Source: Anaerobacillus sp.
GTDB lineage: Bacteria > Bacillota > Bacilli > Bacillales > Anaerobacillaceae
Reading direction: 5' to 3'
Length of the DNA: 12,244 nt
Assembly (NCBI GenBank): GCA_007118195.1
Contig: SKSA01000342.1
Span: forward strand, 1 to 12,244
Part shown: piece after piece, positions 1 to 8,425 of the stretch
How the letters are laid out: each line of letters begins with the position of its first letter
Numbering within the stretch: position 1 is the stretch's first letter
Notes under the pieces: generated by a model
The model's input: only the letters and a program-made list of their open reading frames with translations
Told to the model about the DNA's origin: nothing
Database searches by the model: none
Translations under genes and position numbers: made by a program

Positions 1-1814
1 GTCATAAAGAAAGCTATTTCTAAAAATCCAGACTATCCACATATGACTGAGGTCGCGCGTCGTTTTTTCGAAAAGTATCGTGACTGGGGGAGTGCGATTG
101 ATCTTGCCGTTAATGAGGCGATTCGGACGGAGCGGCTCGAGTGGTTTAATATATTGAGAGGTTATGTAGATGAGGGGTTAGCAATTCCGACATCGCCCGA
201 TTATTTTTCGAAGGCTTTAGAAGTGTTGAATATTGTCAACAAGGATAGCTTTGAAAAGCTCGTTGTATCATTATGGAACAGTTATGAAGGAGAAGAATTA
301 TATTTTTCATGGATTCATGAAATCAACCGCATATTTTCGAAGCTTGAAATAGATTCTTCAGCTCTATGGCATGATGTAGCGGAAAAATATCAGGAAACTT
401 ATTTCAAATTAATTAATGGTCAATATTTAATCAAAGAAATAGAAGATATCATTCCAACCTTACTTACAAATTGGATGAATTTGGAGGGGAGTACAAATAA
501 CTTAATTGCTGCTTCGTCTGTACTTGCATGGAATGAAACGTTTGAAGGATCCGTATGCTATACGATCGTCGAAAAAGCTGAACATACACTTAAATACGCA
601 ACGGAGAATATAAGTGACATCGAACAAAGTTTTTCCCTCTTTAAAGAAATTTGCGAGTGGGGAAAAACTAATGGATTAACTGTAGACAAACACTTGAAAT
701 GTTCAATTGTAAAAGTACTTAATGAACCTACGAATGCATCGCAGTCTACGTTCGTCGACTATAGATTACCAAGTAAGTTTTTAAATGAAAAGCATTTAGC
801 GGGAAGGCGTAACGCCGAATTATTATTTTACATTCGGGAGACCCTTAGCTATTTGGTGAAAAGACGAGTCGACACCGAAAATGAAATGACGGAATTAATT
901 CGCTGGAAAGAAGATATCGTCTCTAAGCTGAATGCGGCTACACATCAGCTTAATGATTTGGAAAAGGAAAAAACGAAAATTATTCAAAGCTCGTATGTAA
1001 AAATAAAGGACGATATTAAGCGTGATCTTCAATTACAAATTCCAAAATTATTAAAAGATTGTTCAGTTCTCATTAACGAAGACACTGACTTCCGTAACAT
1101 TCATGTCGATCTTAACAAAGAGATGAATGAAAGAATACAAGATTATATACAACATACGATTTTACCGAGATTCACTAAAGCAGTTCAAGGTTGGAATCAA
1201 ATGTGTAACGACCAATTTTCCCTAAGTCATGATTTTTTAGAGGAAATAAGCGAAGGTTTTAATATGATGTACGGAGAAAAGCGATTAAAGCTCAATGGTG
1301 ATTTTCATGTTCTCAATGACTGGAGGCGTGATACTAACCGTTTATCAAATGGCATCCAATTAGAAACTCTAAATATATTGAACCGGTCAACTCCGTCTCA
1401 ATTAGCGATGAAAAGTGTCGGGAAATTATTTGAAACGCTCGGCTCTACAAAGCGTTGTTATGTAAAATGTACAAAAAGCTAATTGAAAAAGAAGATTATG
1501 AAAAGTTAGTCGTAACTGTTACTAATCAGTTTATTTTACAATTTGAATGGTTTGAAAAAGGATTAGGTCGGGATGTTGGAATATTCTTTCATGATACATT
1601 CAGTGTCTTACAAGAGCTTATCAAAGAAGAACAACAAGATATCCAGGATAAAAAAGATCGATTACAACAGTTAAGAGCCAATCCAGAACAATACCTTGAT
1701 CCGATCACACTTTTCAAAATAAGATTGCAACAATATGAATGGGTGCAAAAAGAATTTCATATGAGCCCGACTAATTCTTCAACTGATTTGAAGGTATTGG
1801 AAACGAACAATTAG
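1..1814 (+). pseudogene. dynA: C-terminal part of a dynamin-like GTPase (DynA/YpbR type), 5'-truncated by the window and interrupted by a frameshift
   Basis: The frame is open from base 1 (V-I-K-K before the first Met at 43), so the gene enters from the left and the Met is not its start. It runs to a TAG-free stop at 1480-1482. A second frame then continues to 1814. Restoring one A in the A-run at 1464-1467 gives an uninterrupted read of ...GSTKRCYVKMYKKLIEKEDY.... The joined product is mostly helical, with heptad-like segments around residues 270-350 of the first part. It includes WRRDTNRLSNGIQLE and, near the end, DPITLFKIRLQQYEW. From memory these resemble the C-terminal stalk of Bacillus subtilis DynA, a membrane-fusing double dynamin acting at the inner face of the membrane. 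The GTPase motifs would lie upstream and are not visible. The identity rests on recalled family resemblance only. The shift could be a real mutation or a homopolymer sequencing error. Confidence 0.6.
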
Positions 1815-1820
1815 GCAACA

Positions 1821-1892
1821 GACGCTACGCCACCGTCATCAAGGTTCTCGGAACTTCGTGACTGAAGTTACTTTATCGCAAGGCGTCTTTTT
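1821..1892 (+). terminator. Possible terminator between convergent genes
   Basis: GACGC at 1821-1825 can pair with GCGTC at 1883-1887, directly followed by five Ts. Inside lies a perfect 6-bp hairpin, AACTTC (1852-1857) with GAAGTT (1864-1869). This would end the dynamin transcript, overlapping the last codons of the opposite-strand gene. The long interior makes it a weak call. Confidence 0.3.
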
Positions 1893-2100
1893 CAATATTC
1901 ACTTCTTCAATTAGCTCTTCCATATCTTCTTTTCTCGTATTATTTACTCTATTTTCTAAATCATTAAACTTCTGATCGACGTTACGCGGATTAGCATCGG
2001 CGCTAATGCCCATTTCTTTTCCTATACTATCATTAATCACACTTTCTTTTTTACCATCAGGATGAGTGCTTCTCGGTTGAATTCCTTTTTGACCTGGCAT
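1873..2100 (-). CDS. Small hydrophilic protein of unknown function (75 aa)
   Basis: I do not recognise this protein. It begins at an ATG preceded on the minus strand by AAGGAGGAA at ideal spacing, which strongly supports a real gene despite its length. The product is highly charged and has no signal peptide, membrane segment or cysteine. The first 45 residues are rich in Gly, Pro, Asn and Asp and look disordered (MPGQKGIQPRSTHPDGKKE). Residues 45-75 are Glu/Lys-rich and probably helical. Small soluble proteins of this character in Bacillaceae are often sporulation products, but no clear SigF or SigG promoter was found, so that is only a guess. It converges on the dynamin gene and diverges from the thiolase gene; its 5' region shares about 240 bases with the thiolase's sigma-54 promoter. 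Confidence 0.7.
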   Translation of the reverse strand: MPGQKGIQPRSTHPDGKKESVINDSIGKEMGISADANPRNVDQKFNDLENRVNNTRKEDMEELIEEVNIEKDALR

Positions 2101-2178
2101 GAAAAATTCCTCCTTAAACTAAATTTGATATTAGCTTGTGCTTTTTTAAGAAAATACATGTACTTATGATTTCGTTTT

Positions 2179-2195
2179 TTGGCATGTTTCTTGCA
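2179..2195 (+). promoter_or_regulatory. Sigma-54 (-24/-12) promoter for the thiolase gene
   Basis: The sequence TTGGCATGTTTCTTGCA matches the sigma-54 consensus (YTGGCAY-N5-TTGCW). The GG of the -24 box (2181-2182) and the GC of the -12 box (2193-2194) are separated by exactly ten bases, as required. A run of six Ts covers the upstream edge. Transcription should start near 2206, leaving a leader of about 134 bases. An almost identical element lies at 5375-5391, and a sigma-54 activator is encoded between the two. Confidence 0.88.
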
Positions 2196-2221
2196 TTTAA
2201 AAATAGTGTATTCATTTGATG

Positions 2222-2261
2222 ATACTTTAGCGAACTGAACACTATTAAATAACTAAAGTAT
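2222..2261 (+). repeat. Inverted repeat in the thiolase leader
   Basis: ATACTTTAG (2222-2230) and CTAAAGTAT (2253-2261) form a perfect 9-bp inverted repeat around 22 bases. It lies just downstream of the expected sigma-54 start point and about 80 bases before the thiolase start codon. It could fold in the mRNA leader or be a protein-binding dyad. It is followed by AAAAAAG rather than Ts, so it is not a terminator on the plus strand. Confidence 0.6.
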
Positions 2262-2339
2262 AAAAAAGATACGCGGTGTCGTTAATTTTGTGACAAACTG
2301 GTCTTTTTAAAACTATTTGACATTAGGAGGAATTAATTT

Positions 2340-3521
2340 ATGAGAGAAGTAGTAATTGTTGGAGCAGCACGAACACCTGTCGGAAGTTTCGGTGGGGCGC
2401 TTTCATCATTGTCAGCAGTAGACTTAGGAGTTACAGCTTCTAAAGAAGCGATAAAACGAAGTGGTATAGATCCAGAAGTAATCGATGAAGTGTTAGTAGG
2501 TAATATTTTATCAGCAGGATTAGGTCAAAATATTGCAAGACAGGTAGCGGTATACTCTGGTTTACCCCAAACCACTCCTGCAATGACGATTAATAAACTT
2601 TGTGGGTCAGGTCTACGTACGGTTAGTATGGCTGCACAGTTTATTAGCAATGGAGATGCGGATGTTATTTTAGCTGGCGGTGTAGAAAGTATGAGTAATG
2701 CACCTTACATTTTACCAAATAGCCGCTGGGGCTATCGAATGGGGAATGGAGAATTAGTGGATACGATGATTCACGATGCATTAACTGATAAATTTCATAA
2801 TATCCACATGGGAATGACGGCAGAAAATATTGCAGAGCGTTGGAACATATCTAGAGAGGAACAAGATACATTTGCGCTTCAAAGTCAACAACGAGCAGAG
2901 AAAGCTCAACTGGAGGGGGTTTTTAATGATGAGATCGTCCCTGTTGAAATACCACAAAGACGTGGAGAACCATTGATCGTTGATAAAGATGAATACCCTA
3001 AACACGGTTTAACGATGGAAAAATTAGCGAAGTTACGCCCTGCATTTAAAAAAGACGGAACCGTTACAGCTGGTAATGCATCAGGGATAAATGATGGCGC
3101 AGCGATGGTTGTTGTCATGTCAAAGGAGAAAGCAGACGAGCTAGGGTTAACGCCTTTAGCAACGATTAAATCTCACGGAAATGCAGGTGTTGATCCGAAA
3201 ATTATGGGGTATGGACCAGTTCCTGCTACTAAAAAGGCGTTACAAAAAGCAGGTATGTCTATCGATGAGCTAGATTTAATAGAAGCAAATGAAGCCTTTG
3301 CAGCACAGGCCATCGCAGTAGTTAGAGATTTAGGGTTAGATGAGGAAAAGGTAAATGTAAATGGTGGGGCGATCGCCTTAGGGCATCCAGTAGGTGCTTC
3401 AGGGACAAGAGTGTTAGTGTCTCTATTATATCAAATGAAGCGTCAGGACGCTAAAAAAGGACTTGCAACTTTATGTATTGGTGGCGGACAAGGAACGGCT
3501 TTAATTGTAGAACGAGGCTAG
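2340..3521 (+). CDS. Acetyl-CoA C-acetyltransferase (thiolase)
   Basis: This thiolase catalyses reversible cleavage of acetoacetyl-CoA with CoA to two acetyl-CoA in the cytoplasm. At 393 residues it has the usual length for the degradative/biosynthetic thiolase II family. The nucleophilic cysteine is C88 in NKLCGSGL. The NEAF motif is at 317-320, the catalytic His is H349 in [16 protein letters not shown], and the second active-site Cys is C379 in CIGGGQG. The ATG follows AGGAGG at about seven bases, which fixes the start. It is the only gene between the upstream sigma-54 promoter and a terminator, so it is a single-gene transcript. The neighbouring CoA-transferase and dehydrogenase suggest it completes a 3-hydroxybutyrate/acetoacetate pathway. 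Direction in vivo (degradation or supply of acetoacetyl-CoA) cannot be read from sequence. The function is firm; the preferred chain length (C4) is inferred. Confidence 0.94.
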   Translation: MREVVIVGAARTPVGSFGGALSSLSAVDLGVTASKEAIKRSGIDPEVIDEVLVGNILSAGLGQNIARQVAVYSGLPQTTPAMTINKLCGSGLRTVSMAAQFISNGDADVILAGGVESMSNAPYILPNSRWGYRMGNGELVDTMIHDALTDKFHNIHMGMTAENIAERWNISREEQDTFALQSQQRAEKAQLEGVFNDEIVPVEIPQRRGEPLIVDKDEYPKHGLTMEKLAKLRPAFKKDGTVTAGNASGINDGAAMVVVMSKEKADELGLTPLATIKSHGNAGVDPKIMGYGPVPATKKALQKAGMSIDELDLIEANEAFAAQAIAVVRDLGLDEEKVNVNGGAIALGHPVGASGTRVLVSLLYQMKRQDAKKGLATLCIGGGQGTALIVERG

Positions 3522-3530
3522 CTTTATTTA

Positions 3531-3560
3531 AAGGGAGGATGACGAACATCCTTCCTTTTT
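3531..3560 (+). terminator. Rho-independent terminator after the thiolase gene
   Basis: AAGGGAGGATG (3531-3541) pairs with CATCCTTCCTT (3547-3557) over eleven positions with one G-T pair and a five-base loop, followed by a T run. It starts ten bases after the thiolase stop codon and separates that transcript from the activator gene. Confidence 0.88.
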
Positions 3561-3627
3561 CCTTTTTGCTTTTTGCTTTCTACATTTAAAGTGGTAAATT
3601 CTCTCCTGCTAAGTTAGCTTTCATTTA

Positions 3628-3636
3628 TGTTATAAT
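3628..3636 (+). promoter_or_regulatory. Sigma-A extended -10 promoter for the activator gene
   Basis: TGTTATAAT combines a perfect TATAAT hexamer (3631-3636) with the TGN extension; no good -35 box is visible at 16-18 bases upstream. Transcription would start near 3643, about 34 bases before the proposed GTG start. It gives the regulator housekeeping expression independent of the sigma-54 promoter in front of the thiolase. Confidence 0.65.
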
Positions 3637-3676
3637 AGTAAAAAAATTGAAATTTATATAAAGGTTGTGCATTACA

Positions 3677-5074
3677 GTGACATTTATAAAAGGAAAAGAA
3701 ACTGTCGATGAAACTTCATATCAACAAAAAGCAGAGTTGTTAGAAACCATTATGGAATTTGCCTATGATGGAATCATTATGGTGGATCAAGACGGTTTTA
3801 TCACGATGATGAATAAAGAGTACGCTGATTTTTTAGGGGTATCTGTTGAAGAGGCCATCGGAAAACATTGTTCAGAGATCGTTGAAAATACTCGAATGCA
3901 TGTCGTTGCTAAAACTGGGAAGCCAGAAATTGCGGATCTACAAAAAATAAATGGAGATTATATGGTTGCAACAAGGATACCGATTATTAAAAATAATAAA
4001 ATAAAAGGGGCCGTCGGTAAAGTTTTATTTAAAAATGTAAGCGGTTTTAACTCTCTTCATAAGCGGATTAAGACAATGGAAAAAGAGTTAAAAGAGTATA
4101 AAGGTGAATTAAAGGAATTAAATAAAGCAAAATACAACTTTAATAATTTATTAGGGAATAGTCCACAATTGATAGAGGCAAAGAATCTTGCTGATAAAGC
4201 AGCTTCAACTGATTCTAATGTGTTACTTTTAGGAGAAAGTGGTACTGGGAAAGAGTTGTTTGCTCATGCCATCCATAATGCAAGTTCAAGAGCGGTTGGC
4301 TCATTTGTAAAAGTAAATTGTGCTGCGATTCCACCGGATTTACTAGAGTCTGAACTATTCGGTTATGAAGAAGGGTCTTTTACGGGGGCAAAAAAAGGTG
4401 GAAAAAAAGGAAAATTTGAAGCGGCAGACGGTGGGACGATTTTTTTAGATGAAATTGGTGAATTACCATTGCATATGCAAGTAAAGTTTTTAAGAGTTTT
4501 ACAAGAACGAGAAGTAGAAAAAATTGGAGCTACTACGAGTAAACCAATTGATGTGAAAGTAATTGCAGCAACAAATCGTAACCTAGAGGAAATGGTGGAA
4601 AGAGGGGAATTTCGCTTAGATTTATACTACCGATTAAATGTCGTAATGATTAATATACCCCCTTTAAGAAATCGAGAAGGAGACATTGTTTTATTAACGA
4701 ATTTTTTGATGAAAAAGCTTTCTTCAAGGCTAGGAAAACAAGTAAGCGGTATATCTGAAGAGGCGCTACGAGCGTTAAATGCATACGAATGGCCAGGAAA
4801 TATTCGTGAACTTGAAAATGTACTTGAACGAGCGATCAATGTTTGTGACCAAAAAAGTTTAATTGATGTTGCGCATTTGCCAGAAAAAATTAAAGGGAAA
4901 CAAGAGCCTAAATCGCTTAAAAGTTTAGAGGAAATGATAAAAGATACTGAAAAAAAAGCGCTACTTGATAGTTTGGCAATAAGTAAGGGTAATAAATCTA
5001 AAGCCGCTAAACTATTAAATGTTAGTCGCTCAACATTTTATGAAAAACTTATAAAATATGATTTATTAGAGTAA
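3677..5074 (+). CDS. Sigma-54-dependent transcriptional activator (PAS-AAA+-Fis)
   Basis: This bacterial enhancer-binding protein uses ATP hydrolysis to open sigma-54 promoter complexes. Numbered from GTG 3677 (465 aa): a PAS sensor domain at about 20-120, a charged coiled-coil linker at about 125-150, and the AAA+ domain from about 155 to 390. That domain has Walker A GESGTGKE (186-193), the sigma-54-contacting loop GSFTGA (233-238, a common variant of GAFTGA) and Walker B GGTIFLDEIGE (252-262). A Fis-type helix-turn-helix occupies about 432-461. There is no receiver domain and no membrane segment, so it probably senses a cytoplasmic signal through PAS; the ligand is unknown. The start is uncertain: an in-frame stop at 3659 leaves only TTG 3665, directly abutting AAAGG, or GTG 3677, 12 bases after it; the latter is preferred. 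It sits between two matching sigma-54 promoters, which strongly suggests it controls both the thiolase and the CoA-transferase operon. Confidence 0.93.
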   Translation: MTFIKGKETVDETSYQQKAELLETIMEFAYDGIIMVDQDGFITMMNKEYADFLGVSVEEAIGKHCSEIVENTRMHVVAKTGKPEIADLQKINGDYMVATRIPIIKNNKIKGAVGKVLFKNVSGFNSLHKRIKTMEKELKEYKGELKELNKAKYNFNNLLGNSPQLIEAKNLADKAASTDSNVLLLGESGTGKELFAHAIHNASSRAVGSFVKVNCAAIPPDLLESELFGYEEGSFTGAKKGGKKGKFEAADGGTIFLDEIGELPLHMQVKFLRVLQEREVEKIGATTSKPIDVKVIAATNRNLEEMVERGEFRLDLYYRLNVVMINIPPLRNREGDIVLLTNFLMKKLSSRLGKQVSGISEEALRALNAYEWPGNIRELENVLERAINVCDQKSLIDVAHLPEKIKGKQEPKSLKSLEEMIKDTEKKALLDSLAISKGNKSKAAKLLNVSRSTFYEKLIKYDLLE

Positions 5075-5119
5075 GCTCGAATAAAACTCCTTAATGGAGT
5101 TGTTCGAGCTTGTTTTTTT
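5073..5119 (+). terminator. Rho-independent terminator after the activator gene
   Basis: AAGCTCGA at 5073-5080 pairs with TCGAGCTT at 5104-5111. An inner stem pairs AACTCC with GGAGTT around the loop TTAAT, and seven Ts follow. The stem begins within the activator's stop codon. This is one of the strongest terminators in the window. Confidence 0.93.
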
Positions 5120-5170
5120 GCTTTTTTTAAGTAAAAAAACGAAAAGTGTACAGAATTCCGAACAAAAGAT

Positions 5171-5244
5171 AAGGGGTTTCATTAACTATGTCCGTAAAAC
5201 CGGACATGATTTTCAACTTTTACAAAAAGTGTTTGGAAACCCTT
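5171..5244. promoter_or_regulatory. Dyad cluster upstream of the second sigma-54 promoter; probable activator-binding region
   Basis: The centre is a perfect dyad, ATGTCCG (5188-5194) and CGGACAT (5201-5207), with a six-base spacer. It is centred about 180 bases upstream of the -24 box, a normal distance for an enhancer bound by a sigma-54 activator. It is GC-rich against an AT-rich background. Outer arms AAGGGGTTTC (5171-5180) and GGAAACCCTT (5235-5244) are also complementary apart from one bulged base, and ACTTTT/AAAAGT (5216-5230) forms a third small stem. The gene-free stretch 5120-5374 otherwise holds only T-rich sequence. An enhancer is the simplest reading; a folded RNA is the alternative, although it would lie outside both neighbouring predicted transcripts. 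Confidence 0.5.
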
Positions 5245-5374
5245 ACATTTTTGATTTTTTTGAATGTATTTTTTAAAAGATTCTACTATTAAAAAATTTT
5301 TTTTTAATTTCACATCATTTTTTTTTTGCCTAAGTTCACACTCTTTTTAATTTTTTTTATTTAATTTTATTTTT

Positions 5375-5391
5375 TTGGCATGACTATTGCA
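5375..5391 (+). promoter_or_regulatory. Sigma-54 (-24/-12) promoter for the CoA-transferase operon
   Basis: TTGGCATGACTATTGCA matches the sigma-54 consensus, with GG at 5377-5378 and GC at 5389-5390 separated by ten bases. It differs from the element at 2179-2195 only in the variable centre, and both are followed by TTT. Transcription should begin near 5402, giving a leader of about 65 bases. A reading frame that starts at 5380 overlaps this promoter, so the downstream ATG must be the true gene start. Confidence 0.92.
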
Positions 5392-5466
5392 TTTGTAAAG
5401 GTGAGATCTCAAAAAATATTTTTTTGGAACGAAAAGATAGCGTTTACAAACAGTGGAGGGATTATA

Positions 5467-7068
5467 ATGAATTCAAAAGTAATGAGTGCCGAACAAGCGA
5501 TTCAAAAAATAAAGTCAGGGTCAACGATTGCCACCGGTGGTTTTGTGGGTAATGGTCATCCAGAAAAATTGACAAAAACATTAGAAGATAGATTTTTACA
5601 GAGTAATGAGCCAAGAGATTTAACGATTATATATGCTGCTGGCCAAGGCGATGGAAAAGATCGGGGGTTAAACCATCTTGGTCATGAAGGCTTAGTAGCG
5701 AAAGTGATCGGTGGACATTGGGGGCTTGCTCCTAAGCTACAAAAGTTAGCGATTGAAAACAAAATCCAAGCGTATAACTTCCCACAAGGTGTGATTTCTC
5801 ATTTATTTAGAGATATTACTGCTGGAAAACCTGGTGTGCTCACTCATGTTGGCTTAAAAACCTTTGTAGATCCGCGAAATGATGGTGGGAAAATAAATGA
5901 TGTCACTACTGAAGAGTTAGTAAAGCTAACTGAGATCGACAATAAAGAGTATTTATTTTATAAAACGTTTCCAATTGATATAACTTTAATCCGAGCAACA
6001 TATGCCGATGAAGACGGTAATGCAACGTTGGAAAAAGAAGCTGCGACACTTGAAATTTTATCCATGGCACAAGCTGCGAAAAATTCCGGTGGGATGGTCA
6101 TTTTACAAGTCGAGAAAGTAGTAGAAAAAGGTAGCTTAGATCCAAGAATGGTAAAAATACCTGGTATCTATGTTGATGCGATTGTTGAAGCTGAACAAGA
6201 GTATCATATGCAAACATTTTCAGAGATTTATAATCCGTCTTATAGTGGTGAAATTAAAGCTCCAATTACTAGTTTAACAACATTACCATTGAATGAAAGA
6301 AAAGTGATTGCGAGAAGATCAGCAATGGAACTAATCCCTAATGCAGTAACAAACCTTGGAATTGGGATGCCAGAGGGTGTTTCGATGGTTGCAAATGAAG
6401 AAGGCGTCGGTCACCAATTAAAGTTAACTCTTGAGTCGGGGCCGATTGGAGGTGTACCTGTTGGGGGCTTGAGTTTCGGTGCAGCTATTAACCCTGATTG
6501 TATTATCGATCAGCCGTATCAATTTGATTTTTATGATGGTGGCGGTTTAGATTTAGCATTTTTAGGCTTGGCGCAAACAGATCAAATTGGTAATGTAAAT
6601 GTAAGTAAGTTTGGACCGAAAATTACAGGTGCAGGAGGATTTATTAATATTACTCAAAATGCAAAGAAAGTAATTTTCTGTGGAACATTTACTGCTGGTG
6701 GATTAAAAGTAAAAATCGAAAACGGAAAATTAATCATCGAAAACGAAGGAAAAATAAAGAAATTCCTAAAGGATGTTGAGCAAATCACATTTAGTGGGGA
6801 ATATGCCGTCCAAAGACATCAACCGGTACTTTATATTACCGAAAGAGCAGTATTTGAACTTAGCAAAGAAGGAATGTTATTAACAGAGATTGCTCCTGGA
6901 GTAGATTTACAAATAGATATTCTTGACCAAATGGATTTTAAACCTATTATATCTGATCAGTTAAAAACGATGGATGAGGCAATTTTTAAAGATGAAAATA
7001 TGGGACTACAGTTATCGGTCGAGAAACATGAAGAAACTACTAAAAATGTTATAAAACTATCATCATAG
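5467..7068 (+). CDS. Family I CoA-transferase (acetate/propionate CoA-transferase, YdiF-like)
   Basis: This enzyme moves CoA from an acyl-CoA donor such as acetyl-CoA to a short-chain carboxylate, in the cytoplasm. The 533-residue product is a fused alpha-beta polypeptide of the propionate CoA-transferase/YdiF class, not the two-subunit 3-oxoacid type. The N-terminal half has [10 protein letters not shown] (24-33). The C-terminal half has NLGIGMPEG (306-314) and the catalytic glutamate E323 in TLESGPIGG, which forms the glutamyl-CoA intermediate in this family. ATG 5467 was chosen because GTGGAGGG lies just upstream and because the longer in-frame start at 5380 falls inside the sigma-54 promoter. 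It is first in an operon with the permease (24 bases on) and the dehydrogenase. That context favours 3-hydroxybutyrate, acetoacetate or a similar acid as substrate, but family members vary in specificity and the sequence does not decide it. Confidence 0.92.
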   Translation: MNSKVMSAEQAIQKIKSGSTIATGGFVGNGHPEKLTKTLEDRFLQSNEPRDLTIIYAAGQGDGKDRGLNHLGHEGLVAKVIGGHWGLAPKLQKLAIENKIQAYNFPQGVISHLFRDITAGKPGVLTHVGLKTFVDPRNDGGKINDVTTEELVKLTEIDNKEYLFYKTFPIDITLIRATYADEDGNATLEKEAATLEILSMAQAAKNSGGMVILQVEKVVEKGSLDPRMVKIPGIYVDAIVEAEQEYHMQTFSEIYNPSYSGEIKAPITSLTTLPLNERKVIARRSAMELIPNAVTNLGIGMPEGVSMVANEEGVGHQLKLTLESGPIGGVPVGGLSFGAAINPDCIIDQPYQFDFYDGGGLDLAFLGLAQTDQIGNVNVSKFGPKITGAGGFINITQNAKKVIFCGTFTAGGLKVKIENGKLIIENEGKIKKFLKDVEQITFSGEYAVQRHQPVLYITERAVFELSKEGMLLTEIAPGVDLQIDILDQMDFKPIISDQLKTMDEAIFKDENMGLQLSVEKHEETTKNVIKLSS

Positions 7069-7092
7069 TAAGCAATTAGGGGGGGAGAAATT

Positions 7093-8379
7093 ATGTTAGG
7101 TATTTTTCTAGGTTTAGCATTATTGATGTTTTTAGCTTATCGAGGTTGGTCCATCATTTGGGTTGCACCAATTACTGCAGGTGTTGTTGCGTTATTTGGA
7201 GGGCTTGACCTTTTACCAGCTTATACAGATACGTATATGGCAGGTTTCGTCAACTTCGCGAAAACATGGTTTCCGGTATTTATGTTAGGGGCGATATTCG
7301 GAAAATTAATGGAAGAAACAGGGGCAGCTCGATCTGTTGCCCTTGCAATTACTAAAGTAATCGGTACAGAGCGGGCGATTTTAGGGGTATTAGTTGCTGC
7401 AGCTGTATTAACGTATGGTGGCGTAAGTCTTTTCGTAGTTGTGTTTGCTGTTTATCCGTTAGCGATTGCACTTTTTAGAGAAGCTAACATCACAAGAAAG
7501 TTAATTCCAGCGACAGTTGCTCTTGGCGCATTTACGTTTACAATGACAGCGTTACCAGGTACACCGCAAATTCAAAATTTAATTCCGATGGCTTACTATA
7601 ATACAACACCTACAGCAGGGGCAATTATGGGAACGGTCGCAGGCTTATTCATGGCAACGGCAGGTTATCTTTATTTAAGATGGCGTGAAAAGAAGTTGAA
7701 GGCAGCTGGAGAAGTTTACGACGAGCCGAAAGATCAAAATATCGAAGTAATCGATGAAAGTAAATTACCAAATGTTATTTTATCGTTTTTACCATTAGTC
7801 ACAGTTGTAGTAACATTAAATGTATTAGATTGGGATATCATTCCTGCATTATTAGCTGGTATTGGACTAATCATGGTTCTAAATTTAAAAATGCTTAGTA
7901 AGTTTATTGGTGCTATTAACAGTGGTGCAAGTGGATCAGTTGTAGCGATTGTTAACACAAGTGCAGCTGTTGGTTTTGGTTCTGTTGTCCGGGCCGTTCC
8001 AGGTTTTGAGAAGTTAACCGATTTCGTGTTAGGAATTCAAGGAAGTCCACTAATTTCACAAGCGGTCGCGATCAACGTATTAGCAGGTTCAACAGGCTCA
8101 GCTTCCGGTGGAATGGGAATTGCCCTTGAGGCACTAGGAGATCAATATTATCAAATTGCTATGGCGACAGGCATCAGTCCAGACGCTTTTCATAGAGTAG
8201 CTGCGATTGCGTCAGGTGGTCTCGATTCTTTACCTCACAATGGAGCTGTCTTAACATTATTAGCGATCACAGGGTTAACTCATAAAGATTCATATAAAGA
8301 CATTTTCATTGTTGGTTGTATCATACCGATTATTGGTGTGATTGTAGCAATTCTTTTTGCATCAGTTGGGTTAATTTAA
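7093..8379 (+). CDS. GntP-family carboxylate:H+ symporter
   Basis: This is a 428-residue polytopic membrane protein, almost entirely hydrophobic, with roughly a dozen transmembrane helices and one long hydrophilic loop (about 196-225). Family-type motifs include ALPGTPQIQN (153-162), a Gly/Ser-rich re-entrant segment GSTGSASGGMG (322-332) and SGGLDSLPHNGAV (374-386). Named GntP relatives carry gluconate, and a branch of the family carries small hydroxy or keto acids such as 3-hydroxybutyrate. Its position between a CoA-transferase and a 3-ketoacyl-CoA-type reductase points to the latter. From memory, B. subtilis has a comparable GntP-like/CoA-transferase/3-hydroxybutyrate dehydrogenase operon (yxjC-scoA-scoB-yxjF). 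The ATG follows GGGGGGAG at seven bases. The family call is firm and the substrate is inferred. Confidence 0.88.
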   Translation: MLGIFLGLALLMFLAYRGWSIIWVAPITAGVVALFGGLDLLPAYTDTYMAGFVNFAKTWFPVFMLGAIFGKLMEETGAARSVALAITKVIGTERAILGVLVAAAVLTYGGVSLFVVVFAVYPLAIALFREANITRKLIPATVALGAFTFTMTALPGTPQIQNLIPMAYYNTTPTAGAIMGTVAGLFMATAGYLYLRWREKKLKAAGEVYDEPKDQNIEVIDESKLPNVILSFLPLVTVVVTLNVLDWDIIPALLAGIGLIMVLNLKMLSKFIGAINSGASGSVVAIVNTSAAVGFGSVVRAVPGFEKLTDFVLGIQGSPLISQAVAINVLAGSTGSASGGMGIALEALGDQYYQIAMATGISPDAFHRVAAIASGGLDSLPHNGAVLTLLAITGLTHKDSYKDIFIVGCIIPIIGVIVAILFASVGLI

Positions 8380-8425
8380 AATAGAAAAATTAGTAAAACT
8401 TTAAAATACTGAGGAGGAACAAAAA

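Noticed and set aside
1455..1814. A separate 119-residue protein gene starting at 1455.
   Set aside because: There is no ribosome binding site at its putative start, and its sequence continues the dynamin-like protein once a single base is restored, so it is better treated as the shifted end of that gene.
2327..2332. TTGACA-like sequence near 2316 as a sigma-A promoter for the thiolase.
   Set aside because: It is too close to the start codon, leaving no room for a -10 box, and it overlaps the ribosome binding region.
5094..5276. A 60-codon plus-strand frame after the activator gene.
   Set aside because: It starts inside the terminator hairpin, has no ribosome binding site, and is biased to Phe/Lys as expected from T- and A-rich DNA.
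5380..5466. An extended N-terminus for the CoA-transferase starting at 5380.
   Set aside because: This start lies within the -24/-12 promoter and upstream of the expected transcript start (about 5402), so it cannot be translated from that promoter. ATG 5467 has a good ribosome binding site and gives the family's usual N-terminus.
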